This document shows positions 1-8,203 of a stretch of 64,000 nt of DNA, piece after piece. This DNA comes from Pseudobutyrivibrio xylanivorans (lineage in GTDB: Bacteria; Bacillota; Clostridia; Lachnospirales; Lachnospiraceae), in NCBI RefSeq assembly GCF_010906925.1, contig NZ_VTVE01000005.1:1-64000 (forward strand), read 5' to 3'. Every line of letters starts with the position of its first letter. The first letter of the stretch is position 1. The notes below the pieces were generated by a model, which was not told the DNA's origin, did no database searches, and worked only from the letters and a program-made list of their open reading frames with translations. A program made the position numbers and the translations under genes.

Positions 1-1565
1 GTGAGAGCGCATCAACATCAGCAAGTTTATCAGAGTCAGCAAGTATCTCTGAGAGTATAAGAGAGTCAGAGTCAGCAAGTGCCTCTGCAAGAATAAGTGA
101 ACTTGAGAGCCAGAGTGTTTCAATGAGCATAAGCTTATCTGAATCAGCTAGCGCAAGCGAAAGTGCATCGACATCAGCTAGCACTTCTGCTTCAACTAGT
201 GCATCAGAGAGCCAGTCAGCAAGCACAAGCGCGTCAACAAGTGCAAGCACATCAGCTAGTGAATCTGCATCAACATCAGCTTCACTAAGCAACAGTGCAT
301 CGGCTTCTGAGTCAACTTCAGCAAGCACAAGCGCTTCAACAAGCGCAAGTACTTCAGCATCAGCAAGTGAGTCAGCAAGCACAAGTGCATCAACAAGTGC
401 AAGCACTTCAGCGAGCGAGAGCGCATCAACATCATCAAGTTTATCAGAGTCAGCAAGTATCTCTGAGAGTATAAGAGAGTCAGAGTCAGCAAGTGCCTCT
501 GCAAGAATAAGTGAACTTGAGAGCCAGAGTGTTTCAATGAGTATTAGCTTATCTGAATCAGCCAGCGCAAGTGAAAGCGCTTCAACAAGTGCAAGTACCT
601 CAGCATCAGAAAGCCAGTCAGCATCTACTAGTGCTTCACTAAGCGAAAGTGAATCAGCTTCATTGAGTGCATCAACATCGGCAAGCTTGTCAGAATCAGA
701 AAGCACAAGTGCATCACTTAGCGCAAGTACATCTGCTTCATTAAGTGAGTCTGAATCAACAAGCGCTTCACTTTCTGAGAGCACAAGTACTTCTATTTCC
801 CAGAGTATGTCACTTTCTGTAAGCTTAAGCCTTTCAGAGAGTATGAGTATTAGTAACTCTGAGAGACAGTCAGCTTCAGCTAGCCTTAGTGCATCAGAGT
901 CAGCTAGCACATCAGCTTCACTTAGCCAGTCTGAGTCAGCATCAGTAAGTGCAAGCGAGAGCGCATCAGCATCAGAGAGCGCATCAACAAGTGCTTCAAC
1001 AAGCATGAGTACATCAGCTTCTGAAAGCGCTTCAACTAGCACATCAACAAGTGAGAGTGCATCTACATCAGAAAGCACAGCTGCAAGTACTTCAGCTTCA
1101 GAGTCTGCTTCAACTAGTGCAAGCAACTCTGCTGCAGCAAGCACAGCAAATGACAATTCAGGCAGTGGTGCTGGTTCAAATGGTTCTGCATCTGAGAATA
1201 ATGGTGTAGCAGGAAGCACAACAGATAACACAATTACAACTTCATTTAATGAGGTTACAAATAATACAGTTTCAAGAGTTTCTAACTTCAATGAGCTTGA
1301 AGGTGATGAGCTTCAGGGAATTGCAGACGAGCAGGTACCACTTGCTGTAGTTCTTGATGATGATCACACAGCAGCAAATTTTGGAGATGAAGACCTTACT
1401 ACAATCGAAGACGAAGAGACACCTCTTGCTATTTCAAAGAGTGGTCTTGCTGGAAGAGTATGGTGGTATTGGATTCTCATCATCATCAGTGCATTAGCTG
1501 GAAAGAGAGCAAAAGATAAGAAGGAAGCTAAGACTGAGGCCGTAAGGGCAGAAAATGAGAAATAA
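1..1565 (+). CDS. Serine-rich repeat surface glycoprotein, 3' part (SRRP1)
   Basis: The reading frame is open at the left edge (first full codon at 3), so the N-terminus is outside the window. About 360 residues of S-A-S-T/S-E-S dipeptide-like repeats are followed by a short Gly/Asn/Ser linker, an acidic segment with [13 protein letters not shown] and [10 protein letters not shown], a hydrophobic stretch [15 protein letters not shown] and a basic tail. This is the layout of accessory-Sec adhesins, whose serines are O-glycosylated by GtfA/GtfB. At the sorting-signal position there is ISKSG instead of LPXTG. Location beside asp2, a second SRRP and secA2/secY2 supports the call. Binding specificity is unknown because the ligand-binding region is not in the window. 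Confidence 0.9.
   Translation, partial: ESASTSASLSESASISESIRESESASASARISELESQSVSMSISLSESASASESASTSASTSASTSASESQSASTSASTSASTSASESASTSASLSNSASASESTSASTSASTSASTSASASESASTSASTSASTSASESASTSSSLSESASISESIRESESASASARISELESQSVSMSISLSESASASESASTSASTSASESQSASTSASLSESESASLSASTSASLSESESTSASLSASTSASLSESESTSASLSESTSTSISQSMSLSVSLSLSESMSISNSERQSASASLSASESASTSASLSQSESASVSASESASASESASTSASTSMSTSASESASTSTSTSESASTSESTAASTSASESASTSASNSAAASTANDNSGSGAGSNGSASENNGVAGSTTDNTITTSFNEVTNNTVSRVSNFNELEGDELQGIADEQVPLAVVLDDDHTAANFGDEDLTTIEDEETPLAISKSGLAGRVWWYWILIIISALAGKRAKDKKEAKTEAVRAENEK
7..539 (+). repeat. Long near-identical internal repeat in SRRP1
   Basis: Bases 7-125 recur at 421-539, an offset of 414 bp (138 codons), almost without change. 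The copies include the unusual non-SAST stretch encoding [20 protein letters not shown]. This points to a higher-order repeat unit on top of the short serine repeats. Confidence 0.85.
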
Positions 1566-1607
1566 TTCACAGTTTCTTTACAGAATGTAGTTAAAAGTGA
1601 ATTATAA

Positions 1608-1638
1608 TTAGAGAGTGATATACTTTGTCACTCTCTAA
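1608..1638 (+). terminator. Hairpin after SRRP1
   Basis: An 11-bp perfect stem (TTAGAGAGTGA/TCACTCTCTAA) with a 9-nt loop lies between SRRP1 and the next gene and is followed by an AT-rich run. It may end SRRP1 transcription or act as an attenuator, because the next start is only 24 nt downstream. Confidence 0.6.
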
Positions 1639-1661
1639 ATTATTTTATGGAGGATATGGGA

Positions 1662-2684
1662 ATGAATAAAAAGCTTAAAAGATGTTTAGAATTTTTGGGG
1701 GTTCTAGCGATTACATTTGTTATTTCGTTATCCAGCCCACTAAATCCATGGATGAATAATGTATTTACATCAATGCAGGAGGGGATTCTTGATATTGCCC
1801 ATCAGATTCGCGATGGATTTTTAGCTTACGTGGAGGTAGATGGAAATTATGGCCCAGTGCTCTACGAGTTCTATGGTCTAGGATATCTACCAACAGACAC
1901 TCATATTGTTCAATTTATAATGGAAACAGTTGGAATCTTTTTCCTTGTGTTATTCCAGTACAAAACAGCGAAGCTATTTACATCTGAAGTTTTCGCTATG
2001 ATTTCTGCTGGTCTTTTAACTGTTTTTGAGTGGGGTGCCCTTACTCATGCAGGTGCAGAAGAAATGATGTTCTTCATCCTTACATTAACATGCTATCACG
2101 TTGCAAGACAGCTTCAGCAGGGATTCTTGTCATATCACACATACTTACTTACAATTGATTTAGGGCTAGTATTTTTCTTGCAGCCAGGATATATTTTTAT
2201 CTGGGTTGTATTGCTTATTTTCTTTGCTATCAAATTCAAAGCAGACGGTCTGAAGGGCAAAGAATACAGAGCTTATTATGTATCAGTATTTGAGGGATTA
2301 ATAACAGTTGGAGTGCCTATGGGACTTTATCTGTGGTACTTTAAGAATGCAAAAGAATTCTTCCAGCATGTTGTGGTTTACAACATGAACAACATTGGAG
2401 GATTTGCTGAGGGCATGAAGATTATTTGTGGAAGTCCATGGATTATTCTTTTGGCAGTACTTGTTGTAGTTACAATTGTAAAAGTATTCCTGGGAGAAAA
2501 ATTCCTTACATATTGTTTCTGGATTGGATTTACAATTTTGACATTTGTTGTAATTGCAATTCAGGGCGACAACTTAAGCACATTCTTACAGCTTTCAAAG
2601 GCTGTATATATAGTTCCAATTGCTGGCGTATTCTCACTTATTGACAAGGCACTGGGACTAAAAGTAGAGGAAAGAGAATATTAA
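1662..2684 (+). CDS. GT-C-like integral membrane protein
   Basis: 340 residues with about eight to ten hydrophobic segments. The start at 1662 is chosen because GGAGG at 1649-1653 sits 8 nt upstream; an ATG at 1647 would overlap the ribosome site. The first extracytoplasmic loop carries VDGNYGPVLYEFYGLGYL and a later loop GALTHAGAEE. These resemble the DHKGPLLY and GNLTEE regions of PMT_2/GT39-type glycosyltransferases that use lipid-linked sugars. It is shorter than the usual 450-500 residues. Its place between SRRP1 and asp2 suggests a role in adhesin or cell-surface glycosylation. Family assignment is inference from fold pattern and short motifs. Confidence 0.55.
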   Translation: MNKKLKRCLEFLGVLAITFVISLSSPLNPWMNNVFTSMQEGILDIAHQIRDGFLAYVEVDGNYGPVLYEFYGLGYLPTDTHIVQFIMETVGIFFLVLFQYKTAKLFTSEVFAMISAGLLTVFEWGALTHAGAEEMMFFILTLTCYHVARQLQQGFLSYHTYLLTIDLGLVFFLQPGYIFIWVVLLIFFAIKFKADGLKGKEYRAYYVSVFEGLITVGVPMGLYLWYFKNAKEFFQHVVVYNMNNIGGFAEGMKIICGSPWIILLAVLVVVTIVKVFLGEKFLTYCFWIGFTILTFVVIAIQGDNLSTFLQLSKAVYIVPIAGVFSLIDKALGLKVEEREY

Positions 2685-2699
2685 AAACAACAAAAAGGG

Positions 2700-2725
2700 G
2701 CCTAGCTGGCGTATGCTGGCTAGGC
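2700..2725 (+). other. Inverted repeat ahead of asp2
   Basis: GCCTAGC and GCTAGGC form a 7-bp stem 13 nt before the asp2 start. There is no T-run, so an RNA structure near the ribosome site is more likely than a terminator. No clear Shine-Dalgarno is visible between it and the ATG. Confidence 0.45.
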
Positions 2726-2737
2726 TAATAGTGCATT

Positions 2738-4234
2738 ATGGAGAAAATACGAATACTACAAATTGGAACTGAAGATTGGAAAAATAAGTATAGTTTCCCT
2801 TCATATATAAAGCACATCTTTGCTGATGGCGAAGTGAAATATAAAAAGGAAATCTATGAAATAGTTGTTCTAGAGAGAAATCTAGAGCCAGAGGAGATAA
2901 AGGCAGTGAAGGATATGTCATATTCCTACTGTCTTTTTGCTGTGGATAGCTTTGAACTAGATGAGAACAATGGTGTTCTATTTGAACAGAGAATGGGAAA
3001 ACTTTTGCCATCATATAACATTCAGGATTTTATTAATAATGAAGCAAAAAAATATTTTAGCAAGCCTTATGGAGAAAAGTTTAATCCTGGTTCTGTAGGA
3101 ATAGCTAATGGTTTCAAGGGGCAGGTAAAATGGAATGGCCAGTATAGCGTCAGTCTAGATGGCGATTACGGTTATGACATGAAACAGATAGCTTTTTGGA
3201 GGGGCAATATTCCTATGGAAGAAGGCCAAGCTATCGACTTTTGGCTGGAATATAAAAAGGATGAGGGAGTAGAGATTTCCCTTTCAATCAAACAATTTGT
3301 TTCAGGAAGCCTTTCGGATGTGTTGGATTCCTGGGAGTTCTCCGAAGAGGATTTACAAAATGAAGTGCGTATAGAAGGAAGAAATGGTGCTGGAACTATT
3401 TTTGTCTCTTTAAGAGCTAGAGGTAGTGGGCATCTTGAGATAGTTGGACTCCACGATAGAATCTCCAGATGGGATGTAGGAGAATTTATGGTAGGTGGAG
3501 AGAGGTATGTTACCTCAGAGAGAGAAGAAATATTTGCATATTTTGATCCAGGCGATTTGAAACCGCCGTTGGCTGTTTATTTTTCTGGTTACAAAACCAT
3601 GGAGGGTTTTGAGGGATATTACATGATGAGAAAAATGGGATGTCCTTTCCTATTATTAGCTGAGCAGCGTTTTGAGGGTGGCGGATTTTATATGGGTTCG
3701 CCTGAATTTGAGCGCACCATGGTTAAGATAATAGATAAATATTTAAGTAAGCTAGGATTTTACCCAGGCGATTTGATTCTATCAGGAATCTCCATGGGAA
3801 CCATCGGTTCTATGTACTATGGATGTGATTTGAAGCCACATGCGCTTATATTGGGTAAGCCTCTAGCTAGCCTTGGAAATATAGCGCAGAATGAGAGACT
3901 TAAAAGACCTGGTGGCTTTCCTACATCACTTGATTTGCTCCAGAAGTTTTCTGGGGACATGTCAATGGCAGGTGTGGAGTCATTAAATGAGAGGGTGTGG
4001 AGTAAAATTCGAAACACTGATTTCAGTCACACCAAGTTCATTGTCTCTTACATGTTTGAAGATGACTATGATGACACCGCTTATGAGACTTTATTGTCAG
4101 AGTTAAATTCCGCCGGTGTTCAAGTATATGGAAAAGGTCTTCATGGCCGTCATAATGATAATACTGCTGGTATTGGTGCGTGGTTTAAGGGCCAATACGA
4201 AAGGGTTTTGAAGGAAGATTTTTACCGAGAATAG
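2738..4234 (+). CDS. asp2: Accessory Sec system protein Asp2
   Basis: 498 residues. The N-terminal half is a beta-rich region. The C-terminal half is an alpha/beta hydrolase with nucleophile elbow GISMG (Ser about 352) and a late His in KGLHGRH. In streptococci Asp2 binds Asp1/Asp3 and the SecA2 motor and O-acetylates GlcNAc on the serine-rich adhesin during export. The visible Ser and His suggest the acetyltransferase is active here. In streptococcal clusters asp2 lies directly between asp1 and asp3; here it is 8.4 kb upstream of asp1, next to the SRRPs. Confidence 0.9.
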   Translation: MEKIRILQIGTEDWKNKYSFPSYIKHIFADGEVKYKKEIYEIVVLERNLEPEEIKAVKDMSYSYCLFAVDSFELDENNGVLFEQRMGKLLPSYNIQDFINNEAKKYFSKPYGEKFNPGSVGIANGFKGQVKWNGQYSVSLDGDYGYDMKQIAFWRGNIPMEEGQAIDFWLEYKKDEGVEISLSIKQFVSGSLSDVLDSWEFSEEDLQNEVRIEGRNGAGTIFVSLRARGSGHLEIVGLHDRISRWDVGEFMVGGERYVTSEREEIFAYFDPGDLKPPLAVYFSGYKTMEGFEGYYMMRKMGCPFLLLAEQRFEGGGFYMGSPEFERTMVKIIDKYLSKLGFYPGDLILSGISMGTIGSMYYGCDLKPHALILGKPLASLGNIAQNERLKRPGGFPTSLDLLQKFSGDMSMAGVESLNERVWSKIRNTDFSHTKFIVSYMFEDDYDDTAYETLLSELNSAGVQVYGKGLHGRHNDNTAGIGAWFKGQYERVLKEDFYRE

Positions 4235-4293
4235 TGCTCTGTGGCTTATGGCAAGAACGCTTTAAATTTGGCAGAATGTATACAATTTGTACA

Positions 4294-4321
4294 TTGTTTT
4301 TTCATACTTAATTTCTATAAT
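4294..4321 (+). promoter_or_regulatory. Promoter of SRRP2
   Basis: TTGTTT, 16-nt spacer, TATAAT (4316-4321). It gives a leader of about 70 nt ending in AAAGGAG eight nt before the ATG. Confidence 0.65.
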
Positions 4322-4398
4322 ACCTTTACAGAAAAGATAATAGTCGACCGATATACCTTATAAGAGAACAAGATAGGGCGAGTAAAGGAGATAGTAGT

Positions 4399-6720
4399 AT
4401 GGGTAAGAAAGTACAAGATCTCGTAAAAGGAATCGTAATCACTGGCACAGCAGTTGGGGGCGCCAGCGTTTTTTCTAATATGGGCTTAGCTTATGCGCAT
4501 GAAATAGAAACTACAGGCGAAGAAGTAGTATATGATTCTGCACCTGAAGCAGCACAAGAGGCACCTGCTGAGACAGCTTCACAAGAGCCAACAGTTACAG
4601 CAGAGGTAACACCGGAGGCACCAGCAGCAGCGCCAGAAGCAGAGGTAACACCAGAAGCACCAGCAGCGCCAGAAGCAGAGGTAACACCAGAAGCACCAGC
4701 AGCGCCAGAAGCACAGGCAGCAGCACCAGAAGTACAGGCAGCAGCGCCAGAAGTACAGGCAGCAGCACCAGAGGCACAGGCAGCAGCACCAGAGGCACAG
4801 GCAGCAGCACCAGAAGTACAGGTAGCAGCACCGGAAGTACAGGAAGCAGCGCCAGAGGCACAGGCAGCAGCGCCAGAGGCACAGGAAGCACCAGTTGCAG
4901 TAACACGTAAGGCGGCTCCGAAGCTCATGGCGGCACCAGCACCTCAGGCAGCTCCAACTCTTATGGCAGCGTCAGCACCTCAGGCAGCTCCAGAATCAGC
5001 AGCACAGGCAGCACCAGCTGCAACTACAAGTAGTACCGAGGAACTTGAGGAAACAATTAGTTCTGAAAGTGCATCTGTATCTGATGCGGAATCTGAACTC
5101 TTATTTACATCAGAGTCTACTTCTGCAAGCCAGTCAGAGGCTATTGATAGCATGTCTGTAGCTGAAAGCGAGGCAGCTAGCGAATATATAGCAACATCAG
5201 AGACATTTATTACAAACGGATATGATAATGCTGGTGTAGCAGAAACTCAGCAGAAAATTGCTCAATTAGAAATTGAAGAGAAAGCTCAAAGAGAGGCAAT
5301 TGCTTTACAGAGAAAGCCTGCTCTATCTTTGAATGAGTATTATATACCTTATGGTCGTCCTTTAGCAGAGGCTATGATTGAGTATAAATTGCTTGTTGAG
5401 GGCAAGATTTTATACGCTAATATTCAAAATGGTAACTTACATACTGGATGGTATGGAAGTACCTATTATGACAAGAGATACGTTGTTAAGTGGATTGATT
5501 TAGATGGAAATTATAATGAAGAATACTTTGACTACGTTACTGTAGATGAATTTGGTAATTCTCTTTATAAAGATGAGACTCACCAGACTGATATCAATGG
5601 AATTCCACATGAAGACTATGCTCCTGGAGTATATGGTATCAATGTAGTACAAAAGGCTTATGCAGTTACAGATACTGTAAGTCCTAAAAAAGAAACATTT
5701 AAGAACGTAGTGATGCCTGATGGCTCAGTTATTGCTAAAATAGTAAGCACAAGATATGAGTTTGACTATACATTAGATGATGAAGGCAAAATGCTCAAAG
5801 GTGGCGATTGGTACACCGAAGGAACATACCATTCACAGGCATCAGAGCGCAGCGAAATGATTAAAAACATGAACTCTCTTGCTAGTGCAGCTGAGCAGTT
5901 CAGTGAGGATGCAAATGCATTCTCAACAAGTGTAGCTGGTAGTACATCAGGATTTGTACAGTTATCTCAGGCGATTGCAGATTTTGCAAGTCAGTTAAAA
6001 GCGAATTCTCAGAGCCTTAGCACATACAAGAGTGAAAGCTTATCAGCATCTACATCTGATAGTGAGATGGCTAGTACAGCAAAGGCTGAATCAGAGACAG
6101 CAGCTTCATTATCTACATCAGCTTCAGAAGCAGCTTCAATAAGCGCATCTGAATCAGCATCAGTTGCTTCAAGCGAGTCAACAAGCACAAGTACTTCAGA
6201 GAGCACTTCAATAAGCACATCAACTAGCACAAGCTCATCTGTAAGTGCTTCAGAGTCAGCATCTGTAGCTTCATCACAGAGTGGCTCTACATCAGCATCA
6301 ACAAGCGCTTCAGAAGCAGCATCTGCAAGTGCATCAGTTAGCGCATCAGAAGCAATTGAGGGTTCAGAGAGCATTACAATTTCTAATGCGGCAACAGAGT
6401 ATATCAGCGATGCTGCAGGCCGTGTTGATACAAATGTAGCAGCAGGCAACACATATAGACAGGCAGCAGTAATTACACCTATAGATAATGATGCAAGAGT
6501 TCCACTTGCAGTACTTGATCAGGAGATTCTTGATGATGACATTGTAGATGCACCTGCAAATGTAGATGTAATCACAGGCATCGATGATGATCAGGTAGCT
6601 AGATATGGTGAACTTGGTCCTAATGGATGGGCTGGAGCATCACTTCCAATAATTGGAGGTCTCACAGGATTATTTGTAGCAGCAAAGCGCAGAAAAGAAA
6701 AAGGGACTGAAGAAAGTTAA
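4399..6720 (+). CDS. Serine-rich repeat surface glycoprotein, complete (SRRP2)
   Basis: 773 residues. Signal peptide 1-33 has a glycine-rich core (KGIVITGTAVGG) and a probable cut after AYA; glycine in this core is what routes streptococcal SRRPs to SecA2/SecY2. Next come an Ala/Pro/Glu-rich stalk (about 60-165), a short Ser/Glu-rich segment (215-275), a globular candidate binding domain (about 280-540, rich in Tyr and Asp), a second serine repeat (about 545-680) and a C-terminal region with VPLAVLD, acidic residues, a hydrophobic segment (LPIIGGLTGLFVAA) and KRRKEK. No LPXTG is present. The KxYKxGKxW signal motif of streptococcal SRRPs is absent and the signal peptide is short. The gene has its own promoter and terminator. 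Confidence 0.9.
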   Translation: MGKKVQDLVKGIVITGTAVGGASVFSNMGLAYAHEIETTGEEVVYDSAPEAAQEAPAETASQEPTVTAEVTPEAPAAAPEAEVTPEAPAAPEAEVTPEAPAAPEAQAAAPEVQAAAPEVQAAAPEAQAAAPEAQAAAPEVQVAAPEVQEAAPEAQAAAPEAQEAPVAVTRKAAPKLMAAPAPQAAPTLMAASAPQAAPESAAQAAPAATTSSTEELEETISSESASVSDAESELLFTSESTSASQSEAIDSMSVAESEAASEYIATSETFITNGYDNAGVAETQQKIAQLEIEEKAQREAIALQRKPALSLNEYYIPYGRPLAEAMIEYKLLVEGKILYANIQNGNLHTGWYGSTYYDKRYVVKWIDLDGNYNEEYFDYVTVDEFGNSLYKDETHQTDINGIPHEDYAPGVYGINVVQKAYAVTDTVSPKKETFKNVVMPDGSVIAKIVSTRYEFDYTLDDEGKMLKGGDWYTEGTYHSQASERSEMIKNMNSLASAAEQFSEDANAFSTSVAGSTSGFVQLSQAIADFASQLKANSQSLSTYKSESLSASTSDSEMASTAKAESETAASLSTSASEAASISASESASVASSESTSTSTSESTSISTSTSTSSSVSASESASVASSQSGSTSASTSASEAASASASVSASEAIEGSESITISNAATEYISDAAGRVDTNVAAGNTYRQAAVITPIDNDARVPLAVLDQEILDDDIVDAPANVDVITGIDDDQVARYGELGPNGWAGASLPIIGGLTGLFVAAKRRKEKGTEES
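4702..4890 (+). repeat. Nine tandem 21-bp units in SRRP2 stalk
   Basis: Nine in-frame copies encode A-P-E-(A/V)-Q-(A/E/V)-A. They are preceded by three A-E-V-T-P-E-A-P type units. Proline-rich stalks of this kind usually cross the cell wall. Copy number is likely to vary between strains. Confidence 0.9.
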
Positions 6721-6734
6721 TTAATAGTTTTTTT

Positions 6735-6763
6735 AGCCAGGCCTATTTGAGGCCTGGCTTTTT
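6735..6763 (+). terminator. Terminator of SRRP2
   Basis: Perfect 9-bp stem AGCCAGGCC/GGCCTGGCT with a 7-nt loop, then five Ts. Confidence 0.9.
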
Positions 6764-6782
6764 GGTGTATGTGAATAGTTAA

Positions 6783-6895
6783 TATTCAAAGTCACTGATT
6801 CCAGTTTACAAATATTTAAAGATTATTCTTTTACAAGCAAGCTTGACAAGAATTAATCCTTAAATATTTATAACTGTGAATAGTAACTTTGAATA
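6783..6895. repeat. Long imperfect palindrome
   Basis: TATTCAAAGT at 6783-6792 is mirrored by ACTTTGAATA at 6886-6895. Inner matches include AAATATTTAA with TTAAATATTT and a central CAAGCTTG (6838-6845). The whole 113 nt folds as one AT-rich hairpin with small bulges. It fills most of the gap between SRRP2 and the next gene and ends at a possible promoter (TATAAT at 6910). It could be a MITE relic, a cruciform or an RNA structure. Confidence 0.7.
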
Positions 6896-7010
6896 AGCAC
6901 TATATTTTGTATAATTTACAAATCCACTATACAAATAATAGTGAAAAGTGATAATATCTAAGTAGGTATAGGATGCTATACTCTATGAATTTTTTGACGG
7001 GAGGATGCTT

Positions 7011-7445
7011 ATGAAGGGAGAATTTTCTGGAAAATCTATTTTTAAGCATAGATACATAGGCATGGCTGAGGATGATATTCGTCAAGAAATAGATAGACTT
7101 CAAGGCGAAGTGTTTGAATTGCAGCAGCTTTTACAGCTCTATGCTATTGAAAATGGAGAAATAAAACAGAAAATCTATGAGTCTCAGACCACCAATGAAA
7201 AGCTCTGTAGAAGTGTAGAGACCAAGGTCCAAAATCTGCAGGATGCCCTTGACTACACCAAGCCAGTCAAGGCACAGATGGACAATCTGATTAAGGAATT
7301 TGAGCTTAATTTAGAATCAGTCTACAACCACGACGGAGTAAAAAAACAGCAGAGAGACATTAGGATTTTTTCTGCGTTTACAGCAATTAATACATTGTTA
7401 CTATTGTGTTTGATAGGATTATTGAGTTATTCAATCTTTTTCTAG
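7011..7445 (+). CDS. Coiled-coil protein with C-terminal membrane anchor
   Basis: 144 residues, start 7011 chosen because GGGAGG directly abuts the ATG at 7005 and is 6 nt from 7011. Residues about 20-100 form heptad-rich coiled coil; residues about 120-142 are one hydrophobic helix (FTAINTLLLLCLIGLLSYSIFF), giving a tail-anchored topology. I do not recognise a family. First of three closely spaced genes (7011-8671) inside the accessory Sec region. Confidence 0.75.
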   Translation: MKGEFSGKSIFKHRYIGMAEDDIRQEIDRLQGEVFELQQLLQLYAIENGEIKQKIYESQTTNEKLCRSVETKVQNLQDALDYTKPVKAQMDNLIKEFELNLESVYNHDGVKKQQRDIRIFSAFTAINTLLLLCLIGLLSYSIFF

Positions 7446-7463
7446 ATTATTGGAGTTTATACT

Positions 7464-8192
7464 ATGGATTGGCTGACAATTAATATATTTATCTGTGCAA
7501 TAGGCGTGATGCTTTTGTTTCTGATGCCTGTCTATTTCAAACAGAAAAATACAAGACGAGCAGTAGAGGCCGAGTATGAGTCATATATTTCTAAAATGGA
7601 AAAAGATGACAAGCTATACGCCCAACACACAAGACAGCTTAATAAAAACCTTAACATCATTAATTTTTGGCTTAAGACAGGCAAGGACCCTTCTGAAAAT
7701 GAGGAGGATTCTGAGACTGTTGAACAGGAAGACCGTTTCTTTGCAGGTCTGATGGATCCAATGGAGGCCAAGCGATGGAAAAAGTCAGTAGAGAAGTCTA
7801 CCTCGGATGATGCTGAGGATGAAGAGGTAAAATCTATTCGCGTAGATGAGTTCAAGGTCACTGAGATGGAGCCTATGGAGGTCGAGCAGACTGAGATGAC
7901 TTTCTATTATATGACTGACTACGGCGAGTATATATACTATTGTGTTACACCGGAGTATTTAGAAAACAATGACTTTACTCACGTGATTTACTTTACCACA
8001 TCACGTTCGACTAATATTCCTCTTGTGTATCCACATAAATATGAGGGAGCGCAGATGCTTTCACTTTACAAGCATCCAGCTCAGACAGTCTGGTTCCTTA
8101 AGAACTGGAAATTAATTCGCGAGGGATTAGAGGGCAATGCAAGTGAGATGCCTCCTCTCGACGAGAGTATTACAGATGAATTTGATTTATAG
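7464..8192 (+). CDS. Membrane-anchored protein of unknown function
   Basis: 242 residues. One N-terminal transmembrane helix (about 5-24), then a charged coiled region (30-60), an acidic disordered stretch (75-125) and a C-terminal folded domain starting near MTFYYMTDYGEYIYYCVTPEY. No family recognised. It follows the coiled-coil gene by 18 nt and lies just ahead of the zinc-ribbon gene, so the three are probably co-transcribed. Partner interaction with the tail-anchored coiled-coil protein is only inference. Confidence 0.75.
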   Translation: MDWLTINIFICAIGVMLLFLMPVYFKQKNTRRAVEAEYESYISKMEKDDKLYAQHTRQLNKNLNIINFWLKTGKDPSENEEDSETVEQEDRFFAGLMDPMEAKRWKKSVEKSTSDDAEDEEVKSIRVDEFKVTEMEPMEVEQTEMTFYYMTDYGEYIYYCVTPEYLENNDFTHVIYFTTSRSTNIPLVYPHKYEGAQMLSLYKHPAQTVWFLKNWKLIREGLEGNASEMPPLDESITDEFDL

Positions 8193-8203
8193 TGAGGATT
8201 TTT

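Noticed and set aside
256-537. Open frame on the minus strand inside SRRP1
   Set aside because: It is the shadow of the serine repeats; composition (Leu/His runs) follows from the repeat DNA and there is no ribosome site.
1-1150. CRISPR-like repetition
   Set aside because: Repeats are in-frame serine codon repeats without spacers of fixed length; no cas genes in the window.
4491-4928. 145-codon minus-strand frame rich in Ala/Ser/Gly opposite the SRRP2 stalk
   Set aside because: Mirror of the Ala/Pro repeat units; no start signals and the plus-strand gene is certain.
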